A stretch of DNA of 64,000 nt from Halomonas alkaliantarctica (GCF_029854215.1 NZ_CP122961.1:4092001-4156000); one strand, 5' to 3'; positions 44,028 to 55,265 are shown, counted from the first letter of the stretch. Program-made: numbers and translations. The notes: generated from the sequence alone by a model not told the origin.

Positions 44028-44199
44028 AGGAGTGTCCCTGTTTTTTTTAGAGTCACTCCGAGTATCGAAAGGTTACTGTTTCAATCATAGGGCTTTAGTG
44101 CGCTAATTTTTAGAACACCCAACCGTTGAGCGCAGAGGTAGCGACATCCAACGCCTACACATTTATACTAAAGTCTAATAACCACCTATAAGAGCCTTT

Positions 44200-46410
44200 A
44201 TGCCCATATCTTTGCCGCTACGGCGCCTTTGGACTCTCGATAAATTCGCCTACAGCCTGCGCGTTTTTATAGCGTTCAGCGGTGCGCTGCTGTTCAGCGG
44301 CTTAATGGGCGATGTGGCGCTGGTCATTCCGCTGTTTCTGGGCATTATCGCCTGTGCGCTGTCTGAAACCGATGACAGTTGGCAAGGCCGTTTCCAAGCA
44401 CTGCTGGTAACGCTGGTGTGTTTTACCTCGGCGTCATTTATTGTGCAGTGGCTGTTTCCCTGGCCGTGGCTGTTTGTTGTGGGGCTAGGGCTTTCGACCT
44501 TTACCCTGATAATGCTCGGCGCTATCGGTCAGCGTTACGCCACCATCGCTTCAGGCACGCTAATACTCTCGATCTACTCGATGATCAACATCGAGCAGCA
44601 CGGCGGGGTGGATGAAGACGTGGCGGCGCGCCAGCTGCTGCTATTGGCTGGAGCGGTGTGGTACGGGCTAATTTCGGTGGTGTGGTGCGCCCTTTTTTCA
44701 CGCCAGCCGGTCAAGCAGAGCATGGCGCGGGTTTACAAGGCACTAGGCGAGTTTCTGATATTGAAATCGGCGCTGTTTGAACCGGTGCGCGGTGTAGACG
44801 TGGAAGCGCGTCGTGTGGCTTTAGCGCGCCAGAACGGCAAAGTTGTCGCTGCGCTCAATCAAGCCAAAGAGATGATTTTCCGGCGCTTAGAGGGCCAGCG
44901 CGGCGACCAAAAGCTCAACCGCTACCTACGCATCTACTTTATCGCCCAGGATATTCATGAACGCGCCAGCTCCACTCACTACCCCTATAGCGCGCTCAGC
45001 AAAGCCTTTTTCCACCATGATGTGCTGTTTCGCTGTCAGCGGCTGCTGGATCAACAGGGGCGCGCCTGCCGTCAGCTAGCCAAATCGCTGCTGCTCAATC
45101 GCCCATTTGACCACCAGCAGAGCGAAGAAGCCCTAGCCGACTTACATGCCTCGATTGAGAACCTGCGCGGCCGAGGTAAGCCCGAGTGGCGCCCGCTGCT
45201 GTATCCCCTAAGCGCATTAGCCGACAACCTGGCTACCCTGGAAAACCAGCTCGCCAGCGCCCACAACCCCGGCGTCAGCGATGAGCGACGCGACAGTTCG
45301 CTATATGACCGCTCGCCGTCAAGTTTACTGGAAGCATGGAAGCGGGTGCGCCTGAATTTCACCCTTGGCTCTCCCACTTTTCGCCATGCGGTGCGGCTCT
45401 CCATTGCCCTAATGACCGGTTACGGGCTAATGCAGTGGATCGACCCCGAGCAGGGCTTTTGGATTCTGCTGACCACGCTGTTTGTCTGCCGTCCCAACTT
45501 TGCGACGACGCGACGATTTTTGTCCCAACGGATTATGGGCACGGTATTGGGCCTAACCGTGGGCTGGGCATCGATCAGTCTCTTTCCGCACCCGCTGGTG
45601 CAGAGCATGATCGCCGTGGCCGCAGGGGTGTCGTTCTTCGCCAACCGCGAAAAGCACTATGTGATCGCCACCGCCTCCATCACGCTGCTGGTGCTCTGCA
45701 GTTTCAACCAGGTAGGCGATGGCTTTAACCTGATATTACCGCGCCTGTTCGATACCTTGATCGGCTCGCTGATCGCAGGCTTAGCGGTATTTTTCATTCT
45801 GCCCGACTGGCAGGGGCGCAGGCTTTATCGCGAAGCTGCCAACGCGCTCAATAACCACCGCCACTACCTGGAGGAGATTATCCACCAGTACGAGGAGGGC
45901 AAACAGGATGATTTGGCCTATCGCCTAGCGCGCCGCAATGCCCATAACGCCGATGCAGCGCTCTCCACCCTGCTCACCAATATGCTCCATGAACCGGGAC
46001 ACTACCGAAAACAGGACGCGGACAACGGGCTGCGCTTTTTAGTGCTCTCCAATACGCTACTCAGTCATCTCTCTGCACTGGGCGCCCATCGCCACCAGTT
46101 GGCAGACGATGAAGATGACGCCACGCTAGTGCCGGTAGCAAAGCGTATTGGTGAGCTGCTGGGACAGATTGCCGAGCGATTAAACCAGCGCCAGCCGGTT
46201 GAACCACTCGCGGATCAAGCTGCCGAGTTATTAGCCCAGCTAGAAGAGAAAAGTGCGCTATCAGCAGATGAAAAAGGGGTCACGCTCTACCGTCCTATCC
46301 AAAGCCAATTGCGCCTTATTACCGAGCAGCTCGCCCCGCTGGGCGAGGCCGCTAATCGATTGGAGGGGAGCGAGGAGCAGACACTGAGCACTCCCAATTC
46401 AACTGCTTAA
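44200..46410 (+). CDS. yccS: YccS-type FUSC family inner-membrane protein
   Basis: The 736-residue protein has two membrane blocks, each of about six helices (about 15-160 and 405-540), each followed by a helical cytoplasmic domain, the FUSC/YccS layout. Recognisable pieces are SLRVFIAFSGALLFSGLMGD and IDPEQGFWILLTTLFVCRPNFATTRRFLSQRIMGTVLG (in parts). FUSC proteins are thought to export aromatic acids or similar compounds; for YccS this is unproven. Its 3' end overlaps the convergent recG gene by 4 bases. Promoter-like TATACT lies at about 44165. Confidence 0.88.
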   Translation: MPISLPLRRLWTLDKFAYSLRVFIAFSGALLFSGLMGDVALVIPLFLGIIACALSETDDSWQGRFQALLVTLVCFTSASFIVQWLFPWPWLFVVGLGLSTFTLIMLGAIGQRYATIASGTLILSIYSMINIEQHGGVDEDVAARQLLLLAGAVWYGLISVVWCALFSRQPVKQSMARVYKALGEFLILKSALFEPVRGVDVEARRVALARQNGKVVAALNQAKEMIFRRLEGQRGDQKLNRYLRIYFIAQDIHERASSTHYPYSALSKAFFHHDVLFRCQRLLDQQGRACRQLAKSLLLNRPFDHQQSEEALADLHASIENLRGRGKPEWRPLLYPLSALADNLATLENQLASAHNPGVSDERRDSSLYDRSPSSLLEAWKRVRLNFTLGSPTFRHAVRLSIALMTGYGLMQWIDPEQGFWILLTTLFVCRPNFATTRRFLSQRIMGTVLGLTVGWASISLFPHPLVQSMIAVAAGVSFFANREKHYVIATASITLLVLCSFNQVGDGFNLILPRLFDTLIGSLIAGLAVFFILPDWQGRRLYREAANALNNHRHYLEEIIHQYEEGKQDDLAYRLARRNAHNADAALSTLLTNMLHEPGHYRKQDADNGLRFLVLSNTLLSHLSALGAHRHQLADDEDDATLVPVAKRIGELLGQIAERLNQRQPVEPLADQAAELLAQLEEKSALSADEKGVTLYRPIQSQLRLITEQLAPLGEAANRLEGSEEQTLSTPNSTA

Positions 46411-48482
46411 ACCTGCCCATAGCGCCCTGCCGCTTCGCCCAGCCAGCGGCGCACCAACACAGCGGTGACGTCGGGGTTGCCCTGCAGCGTTTGGGCCATG
46501 GCGCTGACTCGTTCCAGAAGGTCGGCATCGCGCTCCAGGTCGGCAATTTTCATCTGCGCAAGGCCGGTTTGGCGGGTACCGAGGACTTCGCCGGGGCCGC
46601 GGATCTCCAGGTCTTTCTCGGCGATGCGGAAGCCGTCAGTGGTTTCGCGCATCACCGCCAAACGCTGGCGGGAGCTTTTCGACAGTGGTGGATGATAGAG
46701 CAGCACACAGAAGCTTTCCGTGCTGCCGCGCCCTACCCGGCCGCGCAGTTGGTGCAGCTGGGAAAGTCCCAGGCGCTCGGGGTTCTCGATAATCATCAGG
46801 CTGGCGTTGGGTACATCCACCCCCACCTCGATCACCGTGGTGGCTACCAGCAGATCCAGTTCACCCGCTTTGAAGGCGGTCATCACCTCGGCTTTCTCAC
46901 TCGACTTCATCCGCCCGTGAACCAAGCCCACCGCCAGCTCGGGCAACGCTACGGTTAGCTCGTCGCGGGTGACCTCGGCGGCCTGGCACTGCAACACCTC
47001 TGATTCATCGATCAGCGTGCACACCCAGTACGCCTGACGACCTTCACTGCAGGCCAGCCGAATGCGTTCAACTACCTCCGGACGGCGTTCGTCGGGCACT
47101 ACCACGGTTTTTACCGGTGTACGACCAGGGGGTAGCTCGTCAATCACCGAGACATCCAGATCCGCGTAGGCGCTCATGGCCAGGGTGCGGGGAATCGGTG
47201 TGGCAGTCATGATCAGTTGGTGCGGGGTAAGCCCGCCCGCTTCGCCTTTCTCGCGCAACGCCAGGCGTTGATGCACGCCAAAGCGGTGCTGCTCGTCAAT
47301 AATCGCCAGCCCTAAACACTCAAAGTGCACGTCGTCTTGAAACAGCGCGTGGGTGCCCACCACCATACGCGCGCGGCCGTCGGCAATGGCTGCCTTGGCA
47401 TCCAGCCGCGCTTTGCCTTTAAGCTTGCCCGCCAGCCACGCCACTTCGATACCCAGCGGCTCAAACCAGGCTTTAAACGAGCGGTAATGCTGCTCAGCGA
47501 GGATCTCGGTCGGCGCCATGATCGCTGCCTGACAGTTACCTGCCAGGGCGCACAGCGCGGCCATGGCGGCGACAACGGTTTTACCCGATCCCACATCGCC
47601 CTGGATCAAGCGCAGCATCGGCGCAGGACGACTCAAGTCATGGCCGATCTCGTCGAGTACCCGCCGTTGGGCACCGGTTAAGGCAAATGGTAGCTGGGAC
47701 AGAAAGCGCGCCTGCAGGCTGCGTCCGGAGGGAAGCGTCGGCGCGCCATCCGCCTGAATACGCAGGCGCACCTCGCGCAGGCTTAGTTGGTGAGCGAGCA
47801 GCTCTTCCAGCGCCAGCCGCCGCGTGGCCGGGTGCTGGCCGCTGGTCAACTGCTCTATATTCACATCGGGTGGCGGCTGGTGCAGTAAGTGTAGGCTGGC
47901 GTGTAGGCCTGGCAGTTGAAAACGCGTGAGAAGCGCATCGGGTATCACGTCGGGCAAGGCTTCAGGGGCGCTGTCCAGTAAACCGAGCGCCTGCTGTGCC
48001 AGGGCGCGTAGCCGCGGCTGGTTCAAGCCTTCGGTAGTGGGGTAAATAGGCGTGAAGTACTCCTCTACCGGGGTTTCACTGCCACTCAGTCGATACTCGG
48101 GGTGGTAGATCTCTAAACCGGTCGCACCGGCCCGCGCTTCACCAAACGCCCGCACCGTGGCGCCGGGGCGCAATTGCTGTTGCTGGGCTGGCGAGAAGTG
48201 AAAAAAGCGCAGGCTCAAAATACCGCTGGCATCGCGCAGGCGTACCAGCAGGCTGCGGCGGCGCCCTTTGACCACGTCGCAGGCGGTCACTTCGCCCTCA
48301 ATCACCGCCTCCTGCCCCGCACGCAGCAGGCCAATAGGCGTCAGCCGCGTGCGATCCTGATAGCGCAGCGGCAGGTGAAACAGCAGGTCGCTCACCCGCT
48401 CGATTCCCAAGCGGCCAAGTTTCATCGCCAACGCTTCGCCTACGCCCTTCAGCGCGGTAATCGGCGCGGAAAGATCGCTCAT
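46407..48482 (-). CDS. recG: ATP-dependent DNA helicase RecG
   Basis: Branch-migrating helicase that remodels stalled forks and Holliday junctions. The 691-residue protein has the N-terminal wedge (OB-like, about 50-150), Walker A QGDVGSGKTVVAAMAAL (about 292-308), the DEQH box in AIIDEQHRFGVHQRL, TATPIPRTLAM, and the C-terminal helicase lobe with VGLVHGRMKSSEK and QLRGRVGRG. The length is normal. The ATG overlaps the oxyR stop as ATGA. In many gammaproteobacteria spoT and recG are close; here ridA and an SDR gene lie between. Confidence 0.97.
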   Translation of the reverse strand: MSDLSAPITALKGVGEALAMKLGRLGIERVSDLLFHLPLRYQDRTRLTPIGLLRAGQEAVIEGEVTACDVVKGRRRSLLVRLRDASGILSLRFFHFSPAQQQQLRPGATVRAFGEARAGATGLEIYHPEYRLSGSETPVEEYFTPIYPTTEGLNQPRLRALAQQALGLLDSAPEALPDVIPDALLTRFQLPGLHASLHLLHQPPPDVNIEQLTSGQHPATRRLALEELLAHQLSLREVRLRIQADGAPTLPSGRSLQARFLSQLPFALTGAQRRVLDEIGHDLSRPAPMLRLIQGDVGSGKTVVAAMAALCALAGNCQAAIMAPTEILAEQHYRSFKAWFEPLGIEVAWLAGKLKGKARLDAKAAIADGRARMVVGTHALFQDDVHFECLGLAIIDEQHRFGVHQRLALREKGEAGGLTPHQLIMTATPIPRTLAMSAYADLDVSVIDELPPGRTPVKTVVVPDERRPEVVERIRLACSEGRQAYWVCTLIDESEVLQCQAAEVTRDELTVALPELAVGLVHGRMKSSEKAEVMTAFKAGELDLLVATTVIEVGVDVPNASLMIIENPERLGLSQLHQLRGRVGRGSTESFCVLLYHPPLSKSSRQRLAVMRETTDGFRIAEKDLEIRGPGEVLGTRQTGLAQMKIADLERDADLLERVSAMAQTLQGNPDVTAVLVRRWLGEAAGRYGQV

Positions 48483-49408
48483 GGGGCGCTTTTCACGGCT
48501 TGGGCAGGTTGACGACAGTGGCTGATCGCCTGAATCAGCGCCTCGATGGCTTTGGGCCGGGGAAAGCTCGCCCGCCAGGCGATCGCCACGGTGCGCGACG
48601 GCGCTGGATCAACGAAGGGCCGACTGACCAGCATGGCATTTTCATACTGGTCGGTGCCCAGGGCCGACTGCGGCAGCACTGTGATTCCCAATCGAGAGGC
48701 CACCATATGGCGAATAGTTTCCAGCGACCCGCCCTCGGCAATCAGCGTATTGTTGGGGCTGTTGAGCTTTTGGGTAATCGCCGGGCAGGCTTCCAGAATC
48801 TGGTCCCGGAAGCAGTGACCTTCGCCAAGCAGCAGCAGGCGCTCTTCGAGTAAGTCCTCTTTGTTGATCGCCTTCCGCTCAACCCATGGATGATTGGCGG
48901 GAAAGAGTACTTCAAAGGCTTCATCGTAGATTGGCTTGGTCACCACATCGGTTTCGGTAAACGGCAACGCCACAATAATCACATCCAGCTCGCCGCTTCT
49001 AAGCTTGGCGCGCAGCGTACCGGTCATACCCTCTTCAATATACAGCGGCATCTGCGGTGCCGCGTTCGCCAGAGCAGGCACCAGATGCGGAAACAGGTAG
49101 GGCCCAATGGTGTAAATCGCCCCAATGCGTAGCGGGTTGGCCAACTGATCTTTACCCGCACTGGCAAGCTCAAAAATCAGGCTGCTTTGCTCCAGCACAC
49201 GCTGCGCCTGGGCGACGATTTTTTCACCCAGGGGGGTAACCTGTACGGTGGACTTGGAACGCTCGAATAGCGCTGTTTCGAGCTCTTCTTCCAGCTTTTT
49301 CACCGCCACCGAGAGCGTCGGCTGCGAAACGTGGCAGCGTTCAGCTGCGCGGCCAAAGTGACGCTCCTGGGCAAGGGTTACGATGTAGCGAAGTTCTGTT
49401 AAAGTCAT
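48479..49408 (-). CDS. oxyR: Hydrogen peroxide-sensing regulator OxyR
   Basis: LysR-family regulator that switches on catalase and peroxide defence. The 309-residue protein starts MTLTELRYIVTLAQERHFGRAAE. The two redox cysteines are in GEGHCFRDQILEAC and, counted from this ATG, fall exactly at Cys199 and Cys208, the same numbers as in E. coli OxyR. This confirms the start at 49406-49408 over a longer open frame. The effector domain has VTVLPQSAL and the usual end. It is transcribed just ahead of recG and overlaps it by 4 bases, an arrangement known from pseudomonads. Confidence 0.96.
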   Translation of the reverse strand: MTLTELRYIVTLAQERHFGRAAERCHVSQPTLSVAVKKLEEELETALFERSKSTVQVTPLGEKIVAQAQRVLEQSSLIFELASAGKDQLANPLRIGAIYTIGPYLFPHLVPALANAAPQMPLYIEEGMTGTLRAKLRSGELDVIIVALPFTETDVVTKPIYDEAFEVLFPANHPWVERKAINKEDLLEERLLLLGEGHCFRDQILEACPAITQKLNSPNNTLIAEGGSLETIRHMVASRLGITVLPQSALGTDQYENAMLVSRPFVDPAPSRTVAIAWRASFPRPKAIEALIQAISHCRQPAQAVKSAP

Positions 49409-49624
49409 AGCGGTGCCAATGGCATCCTCTCGTAGCAGCTCGTGACTAGGATTTGTATGAACATAGGGTGTGTGCAAGACCTAGCATCATGACGGTCAAC
49501 GGGATGGAAAAGGACAAGCAAGCTCTGCCGTCGGCCTTCTCACCCGACAATGCCACGGTTCACTGTAATCGTTGATAGAGACTTTGCATCTAATAGGGAA
49601 TATTAATCAAGAGGAGTGAGCACG

Positions 49625-50506
49625 GTGAAGCTAACCGTACTGATTATCGGCTGTGGCGATATAGGGATCAACCTCGGGCGCGAACTGCTCGAGGAAGGAC
49701 ATCAGGTGATTGGCCTGCGCCGCAACGTGGAAGCCTTAAAAGACACCGGCATTAAACCGCTAGCGTTAGACCTTGATAGCCTTGAGGACGCTGATGCCAA
49801 AAGCCTCCCCCAAGCCGACTATGTGGTTTATACCGTCAGCGCTGACCGTTTCGAAGAGAGCGCCTATCAGAGCGCCTACCCAGAGGGCTTAAAGCGCGTG
49901 CTGAGTGTGATGGAACAGCACAAAACGCCGCCGCGTCGGGTGTTCTTCGTCTCTTCGACCAGTGTGCATGGCCAGCAGGAGGGCGAAGTCGTTAACGAAG
50001 AGAGCCCCACCGACCCCTCGAGCTTCTCTGGCACGCTGATGTGCGAAGCCGAACAGGCGTTGATCAATCACCCCCTGCCCGGCACCGTCATTCGCTTTTC
50101 AGGTATTTACGGTCCAGGCCGTGATCGGCTGATTCATCAGGTGGCTGAAGGCCGCGTGGCTGCGATCACCCCAGTAATTTACTCCAACCGTATCCACCGC
50201 GACGACTGCACAGGCATTATCGCGCACCTGATTCGCTATCAGGAGAGCGGTGAGACGCTGGCGGATATCTACCTGGGTAGTGACTGCGAACCGGTCACCA
50301 TGCATAACGTGATGATGTGGTTGGCCGAGCAGTTAAAAGTAGAAGCCACCGAGACCATGCAGTCCCCACTCCGCCGTCGGGCCAGCAAACGCTGCGATAA
50401 CCAGCGCATTATTGACACTGGCTATCAGTTCCGCTTCCCCAGCTACCGCGAGGGTTATGCCCAGGTACTTAAAGAGGGCGGCTTTTTAGAACTAAATAAA
50501 GCCTAG
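49625..50506 (+). CDS. SDR-type NAD-dependent epimerase-like protein (YeeZ-like)
   Basis: The 293-residue protein is an extended short-chain dehydrogenase-like protein. The N-terminal motif [18 protein letters not shown] (about 4-21) is a GCGDIG variant of the nucleotide-binding loop, as in Yee[16 protein letters not shown] and [14 protein letters not shown] contain the SSTSVxG and GxYGPGR segments. A classical YxxxK pair is not obvious. GTG at 49625 is preferred because GAGGAG (49611-49616) is at proper distance; an upstream GTG at 49616 would abut the ribosome site. It converges with ridA. Confidence 0.82.
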   Translation: MKLTVLIIGCGDIGINLGRELLEEGHQVIGLRRNVEALKDTGIKPLALDLDSLEDADAKSLPQADYVVYTVSADRFEESAYQSAYPEGLKRVLSVMEQHKTPPRRVFFVSSTSVHGQQEGEVVNEESPTDPSSFSGTLMCEAEQALINHPLPGTVIRFSGIYGPGRDRLIHQVAEGRVAAITPVIYSNRIHRDDCTGIIAHLIRYQESGETLADIYLGSDCEPVTMHNVMMWLAEQLKVEATETMQSPLRRRASKRCDNQRIIDTGYQFRFPSYREGYAQVLKEGGFLELNKA

Positions 50507-50892
50507 TCACCGATGACCATCACCGCTTCCGCTTCCACTTGGCTGCCTTTGGGCAGCGCTTTCACACCAACGGCGGCGCGGGCGGGGAAAGGCGCGGTAA
50601 AGAACTCCTCCATGACTTGGTTAACAATCGCAAAGTTATCCAAGTCCACCAAGTACAGATTCAGCTTCACAATATCGCTTAGCGAACCCGCCGCTTCTTC
50701 ACACACAGCCTGCAGGTTGGTGAAGACTTGGCGCGCCTGAGCTTCAAAATCCTCAGACACAATCGCCATGGTCGCGGGATCCAGCGGGATCTGACCGGAA
50801 AGATACACCGTGTTACCCGCTTTAATGGCCTGGGAGTATGGGCCAATAGCAGCGGGGGCTTTGCTGGTGTTAATAACAGCTTTATTGCTCAT
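50503..50892 (-). CDS. ridA: 2-iminobutanoate/2-iminopropanoate deaminase RidA
   Basis: A 129-residue YjgF/YER057c/UK114 protein that hydrolyses reactive enamines and imines formed by PLP enzymes. Visible are [33 protein letters not shown] (in pieces) and the substrate-binding Arg in [24 protein letters not shown]. It lies 98 bases downstream of spoT on the same strand, a common neighbourhood. The 3' end overlaps the convergent SDR gene by 4 bases. Confidence 0.96.
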   Translation of the reverse strand: MSNKAVINTSKAPAAIGPYSQAIKAGNTVYLSGQIPLDPATMAIVSEDFEAQARQVFTNLQAVCEEAAGSLSDIVKLNLYLVDLDNFAIVNQVMEEFFTAPFPARAAVGVKALPKGSQVEAEAVMVIGD

Positions 50893-50990
50893 GCGAGGTT
50901 TCGCTCCTGTAATGGGTAATACTTAATTATTTGAAACTAAAAAATAGTAATCGCTGCCGATTTTTTATCAGCATATCGTTATATAAGGTG

Positions 50991-53135
50991 TTAATTAGCG
51001 AGTCGGGTAATTTTGCCGACGTTGGGAAGATTACGAATACGTTTGATAATCCGCGCCAAGTGCACCCGGCCTTTCACCGATAGGGTCAGATTGACGGTGG
51101 AAAGGCGGGCATCGCGCTCTTCGATGCCAATCCGCTCAATGTTGGCATCGGCATCGGTAACCAGCCCGGCAAGCTCTGCGACCAACCCGCGACGGCTCTC
51201 AATTTCGATACGTAGCGCGACCGGGAAGTCTTCATCAATGGTGTCCGACCACTCCAATGCGAAGAGCTTATCGGGGTCGTTTTTATCGGCGAAGTTCTTA
51301 TCAATAACGTTTTTACACTCAGCGCGATGCACCACCAAACCTTTGCCTGTGGAAAGGTGGCCCACCACAGGGTCGCCCGGCAGCGGATGGCAGCAGCGAG
51401 CAAAGTTAATCACCATGCCCTCGCTGCCGCTGATCAGGACGGCCTGGTTGCCTTCCCCGCCCGCTGAGTGTTCATAAGTATCGCCATGCGCCGCAGCGAC
51501 TAAGCGACGTGCCACCACGTGCGTCATGCGGTTGCCCAGCCCTAGCGACTCCAACAGCGACTCCTCAGAAGAGACATCCAACTCTTTGAAGGCACGCTTA
51601 AGAGCGCTCTCATCCAGCTCTTCCAGGCTGGTATCGAACGGCGCCAGCGCCTTATTGAGTAATCGACGGCCCAGCATGACCGCTTCGGTCTGCTGCTGAT
51701 ATTTAAGCGCGTGGCGGATTGCCGAACGCGCCTTGGCGGTGGTGACAAAATTAAGCCAGGCAAGATTCGGGCGCGCACCGGGGGCAGTGATAATTTCCAG
51801 CGTCTGGCCGCTCTCTAAGCGCGTCGAAAGTGGCGCCAAATGCCGATCAATCCGGCAAGCGATGCAATTATTGCCGATGTCCGTGTGCACGGTGTAAGCG
51901 AAGTCGATCACAGTCGCGCCTTGCGGCAGCTCCATGATATCGCCTTTAGGCGTGAAAACGTAGATATCGTCGGGGAAAAGATCGTTTTTAACGTGTTCGA
52001 TAAACTCTAACGAATCGCCTGCGTGGCGCTGCATTTCCAGCAAACTTTTAACCCAGGCGCGCGCGCGAGCGTGGCTGCCTTCGGCAATCGGATGCGACGT
52101 CTGACCCGCCTTATAAAGCCAGTGAGCGGCAATGCCATTATTGGCCATGGCTTCCATTTCACGGGTGCGTATCTGCACCTCAATGGGCATCCCGCGGGAG
52201 CCAAACAGCGTAGTATGCAAACTCTGGTAGCCGTTGGCCTTGGGAATCGCAATATAGTCTTTAAAACGCCCGGGCACCGGCTTATAGAGGTTATGCACCA
52301 CGCCTAAAATGCGATAACAGCTGGCAACGTCTTCGGTAATGATGCGAAACCCGAAGACATCCATGATTTCAGCAAAAGGCTTACGCTGGTCGCGCATCTT
52401 TTTGTAGATCGACAGAAGGTGCTTTTGACGCCCAATCACCGTGCCGTTCAGGCTATCTTCATCCAGGCTTTTTTGCAGCGAGGACTGAATTTCGCGCATC
52501 GCGCTGCGCCGATGGCCACGCGCTTTAGCCACCGCACGCTTAATGCGCTCGGCGCGCATCGGGTGGATCGCTTGAAAGGAAAGATCCTCAAGCTCAACGC
52601 GAATAGTGTTGATACCCAATCGCCCGGCAATGCGCGCATAAATTTCCAGGGTTTCACGAGCAATGCGACGCTTCTTATCAGGTCTTAAAGCACCCAACGT
52701 ACGCATGTTATGCAGCCGATCCGCCAGCTTGACGATGATGACGCGAATATCCCGCGACATCGCCAACACCATCTTCTGGAAATTCTCCGCCTGGGCGACG
52801 GCTTTGTCTTCAAAGGTGATTTGGGTAAGTTTGGATACCCCGTCCACCAGTTCTGCTACCGGTTTGCCAAACTGAGCCTCAAGGGCCTTTTTGGAAACCC
52901 CGGTGTCTTCGATAACGTCGTGCAGCATGGCAGCCATCAAGCTTTGATGATCCATGTGCATATTGGCAAGAATATTCGCCACCGCGAGCGGGTGGGTGAC
53001 ATAAGGCTCGCCGGAACGCCGCCGCTGGCCATCGTGGGCCTGCTCAGCGTAGTAAAAGGCGCGTTTGACCTGCTGGATTTCATCCGAGGGTAAGTAGCCG
53101 CCAAGTCGGTCGGCCAGGTCATCAATGGTGAACAT
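50991..53135 (-). CDS. spoT: Bifunctional (p)ppGpp synthetase/hydrolase SpoT
   Basis: The 714-residue stringent-response enzyme has an HD hydrolase domain (about 25-180; HPLAVANILANMHMDHQSLMAAMLHDVIEDTG in pieces), the synthetase domain (about 235-345; GFRIITEDVASCYRILGVVH, DYIAIPKANGYQSLHTT), a TGS domain (about 395-455; DDIYVFTPKGDIMELPQGATVIDFAY) and a C-terminal ACT domain. Both catalytic halves look intact. It follows rpoZ by 32 bases, and the gmk-rpoZ-spoT-ridA order is classic for gammaproteobacteria. Confidence 0.97.
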   Translation of the reverse strand: MFTIDDLADRLGGYLPSDEIQQVKRAFYYAEQAHDGQRRRSGEPYVTHPLAVANILANMHMDHQSLMAAMLHDVIEDTGVSKKALEAQFGKPVAELVDGVSKLTQITFEDKAVAQAENFQKMVLAMSRDIRVIIVKLADRLHNMRTLGALRPDKKRRIARETLEIYARIAGRLGINTIRVELEDLSFQAIHPMRAERIKRAVAKARGHRRSAMREIQSSLQKSLDEDSLNGTVIGRQKHLLSIYKKMRDQRKPFAEIMDVFGFRIITEDVASCYRILGVVHNLYKPVPGRFKDYIAIPKANGYQSLHTTLFGSRGMPIEVQIRTREMEAMANNGIAAHWLYKAGQTSHPIAEGSHARARAWVKSLLEMQRHAGDSLEFIEHVKNDLFPDDIYVFTPKGDIMELPQGATVIDFAYTVHTDIGNNCIACRIDRHLAPLSTRLESGQTLEIITAPGARPNLAWLNFVTTAKARSAIRHALKYQQQTEAVMLGRRLLNKALAPFDTSLEELDESALKRAFKELDVSSEESLLESLGLGNRMTHVVARRLVAAAHGDTYEHSAGGEGNQAVLISGSEGMVINFARCCHPLPGDPVVGHLSTGKGLVVHRAECKNVIDKNFADKNDPDKLFALEWSDTIDEDFPVALRIEIESRRGLVAELAGLVTDADANIERIGIEERDARLSTVNLTLSVKGRVHLARIIKRIRNLPNVGKITRLAN

Positions 53136-53167
53136 CTACCGCGCCTCTATCGGTTTCGTTGAAAACG

Positions 53168-53425
53168 TTAGTCGTCGATATGAGTAGGCGCCATAGCCGG
53201 GCGCGGACGGACAGCGGCTTCAACGGGTTCGTCTAGTACGGTGTGATCGACCAGGCCTGCGGCAATTTCACGCAGCGCCATCACCGTAGGCTTGTCGTTT
53301 TCCCAGGGCAGCAGGGCATCGCGGGAGCCGCGCGCCAGCTGACGAGCACGCTGGGTGGAAATCATCACCAGCTTGAAACGGTTTTCAACATTTTCAAGAC
53401 AATCTTCAACGGTTACGCGAGCCAT
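53168..53425 (-). CDS. rpoZ: RNA polymerase omega subunit
   Basis: Small RNA polymerase subunit of 85 residues that aids beta-prime folding and forms a ppGpp-binding site. The sequence [20 protein letters not shown] and [36 protein letters not shown] (in pieces) is diagnostic. The ATG at 53423-53425 has an AGGA box; a 12-codon upstream extension is not used. It sits between gmk and spoT as usual. Confidence 0.97.
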   Translation of the reverse strand: MARVTVEDCLENVENRFKLVMISTQRARQLARGSRDALLPWENDKPTVMALREIAAGLVDHTVLDEPVEAAVRPRPAMAPTHIDD

Positions 53426-53520
53426 GGGAGCCTTCCTGTTATGACGGAACCGGGCCGACACCGTTTTAGAGTTGAAAAACGGCGTCGACCCAGCGAAAAA
53501 AAGATGTAGAACCGAATAGA

Positions 53521-54171
<651 letters not shown>

Positions 54172-54302
54172 TTAGCGAAAATAAGTAGCGGAAAACGTAG
54201 TAAACACAAGTAGAGCGACTGCAGCAGAGCAATAAGGCTGCGCAGTATCGCACACCCAGCGCGACGACTGTAGCGTCGGCGGTGACATACAGGGAGGTAG
54301 GC

Positions 54303-54998
54303 ATGCGCAGTACGCTGTTTATTTTAGTCTTGATTGCACTCGGCGTAGCCCTGCAAAAAGGCCTTATAGAGATTCCTCGCCACTGGGCGCCTTGGGCACC
54401 GCTGCATATTGACGACCCCATTACGCCGGTCACGCAACTCAAGCTAAGCCGCTTGGCGGATGACCGCGCCGCCTGTTTAGCGGCACTAGACACGGCGCCC
54501 GAAAGCGAGCTGCGCTACACGCCATTAGCCGATTACGCCCCGACAGCTAGCTGCCCGCTCACCAATATCGTGCGCATCCAGTCAAGCGATGTCGTGTTCA
54601 ATCGGAGCTTCGTGGCGTCCTGTCCCATGGCGCTGGCGTGGGTTATGTATGAACGCCACGCGTTACAGCCTGCTGCCGAGGAGATTATGGGCAGCCGGGT
54701 GAGCCAGGTTAATCATGTGGGTAGCTTTGCCTGCCGTAATGTTTATGGCCGCGAAACGGGCAGGCGCAGCGAACACGCCACCGCCGAAGCGCTGGATGTG
54801 GTGGGATTTCAATTTGAGAACGGTCAGCGCATCACGCTGATCAATGACTGGGATGATAAAGGCGAGGAGGGTGAGTTTTTACGCGCTGCCCGTGATGGCG
54901 CCTGCGATACTTTCGGAAATGTACTAGGCCCCGATTATAACGCCGCGCATGCCGATCACTTTCATATGGGCATGCGCGGATTTAGGCTGTGTCGCTAA
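54303..54998 (+). CDS. Extensin-like C-terminal domain protein
   Basis: The 231-residue protein has an N-terminal signal or anchor segment (about 3-20) and then an extensin-like domain. Key residues are Cys pairs, SEHATAEALDVVGFQF with a likely metal-ligand His, and HADHFHMGMRGFRLC, the His-rich C-terminal motif resembling D-Ala-D-Ala carboxypeptidase-like metal sites. It is probably periplasmic, and the reaction is unproven. The ATG at 54303 follows a GGGAGG box; seven codons upstream are open but not used. Confidence 0.85.
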   Translation: MRSTLFILVLIALGVALQKGLIEIPRHWAPWAPLHIDDPITPVTQLKLSRLADDRAACLAALDTAPESELRYTPLADYAPTASCPLTNIVRIQSSDVVFNRSFVASCPMALAWVMYERHALQPAAEEIMGSRVSQVNHVGSFACRNVYGRETGRRSEHATAEALDVVGFQFENGQRITLINDWDDKGEEGEFLRAARDGACDTFGNVLGPDYNAAHADHFHMGMRGFRLCR

Positions 54999-55013
54999 TG
55001 GATCAACCACTAC

Positions 55014-55265
55014 TTATTCGAGGTTGATGTCATCTTCATCCGTTGCGGCACCGGTCGCAGCGCCAACGCCACCGCCGATAACTGCACCTTGAACGACGCT
55101 GCCACCCGTTACGGCTGCGGCCCCCGCACCAATGGCCGCACCCACACCGGCGCCGCTAGAGGCACGCTCCCCGGTAGTGGTGCCGCAACCCGCCAAACCA
55201 ATGGTTAACGCCACCACTGCGAAGAGGGTAATTATACGTGTCGAATTCAATACCTGAATTTGCAT
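55014..55265 (-). CDS. Glycine-zipper lipoprotein
   Basis: The 83-residue protein has a signal segment (about 8-25), a lipobox LAGC (Cys at about 27), and a tail dominated by Gly/Ala zipper repeats (GAGVGAAIGAGAAAVTGGS, VQGAVIGGGVGAATGAA), ending DEDDINLE. Such YMGG/OmpA-like zipper lipoproteins insert or oligomerise in the outer membrane; no function is known. AAGGAG lies six bases ahead of the chosen ATG. Two direct repeats with an 18-base period lie upstream (55357-55388). Confidence 0.88.
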   Translation of the reverse strand: MQIQVLNSTRIITLFAVVALTIGLAGCGTTTGERASSGAGVGAAIGAGAAAVTGGSVVQGAVIGGGVGAATGAATDEDDINLE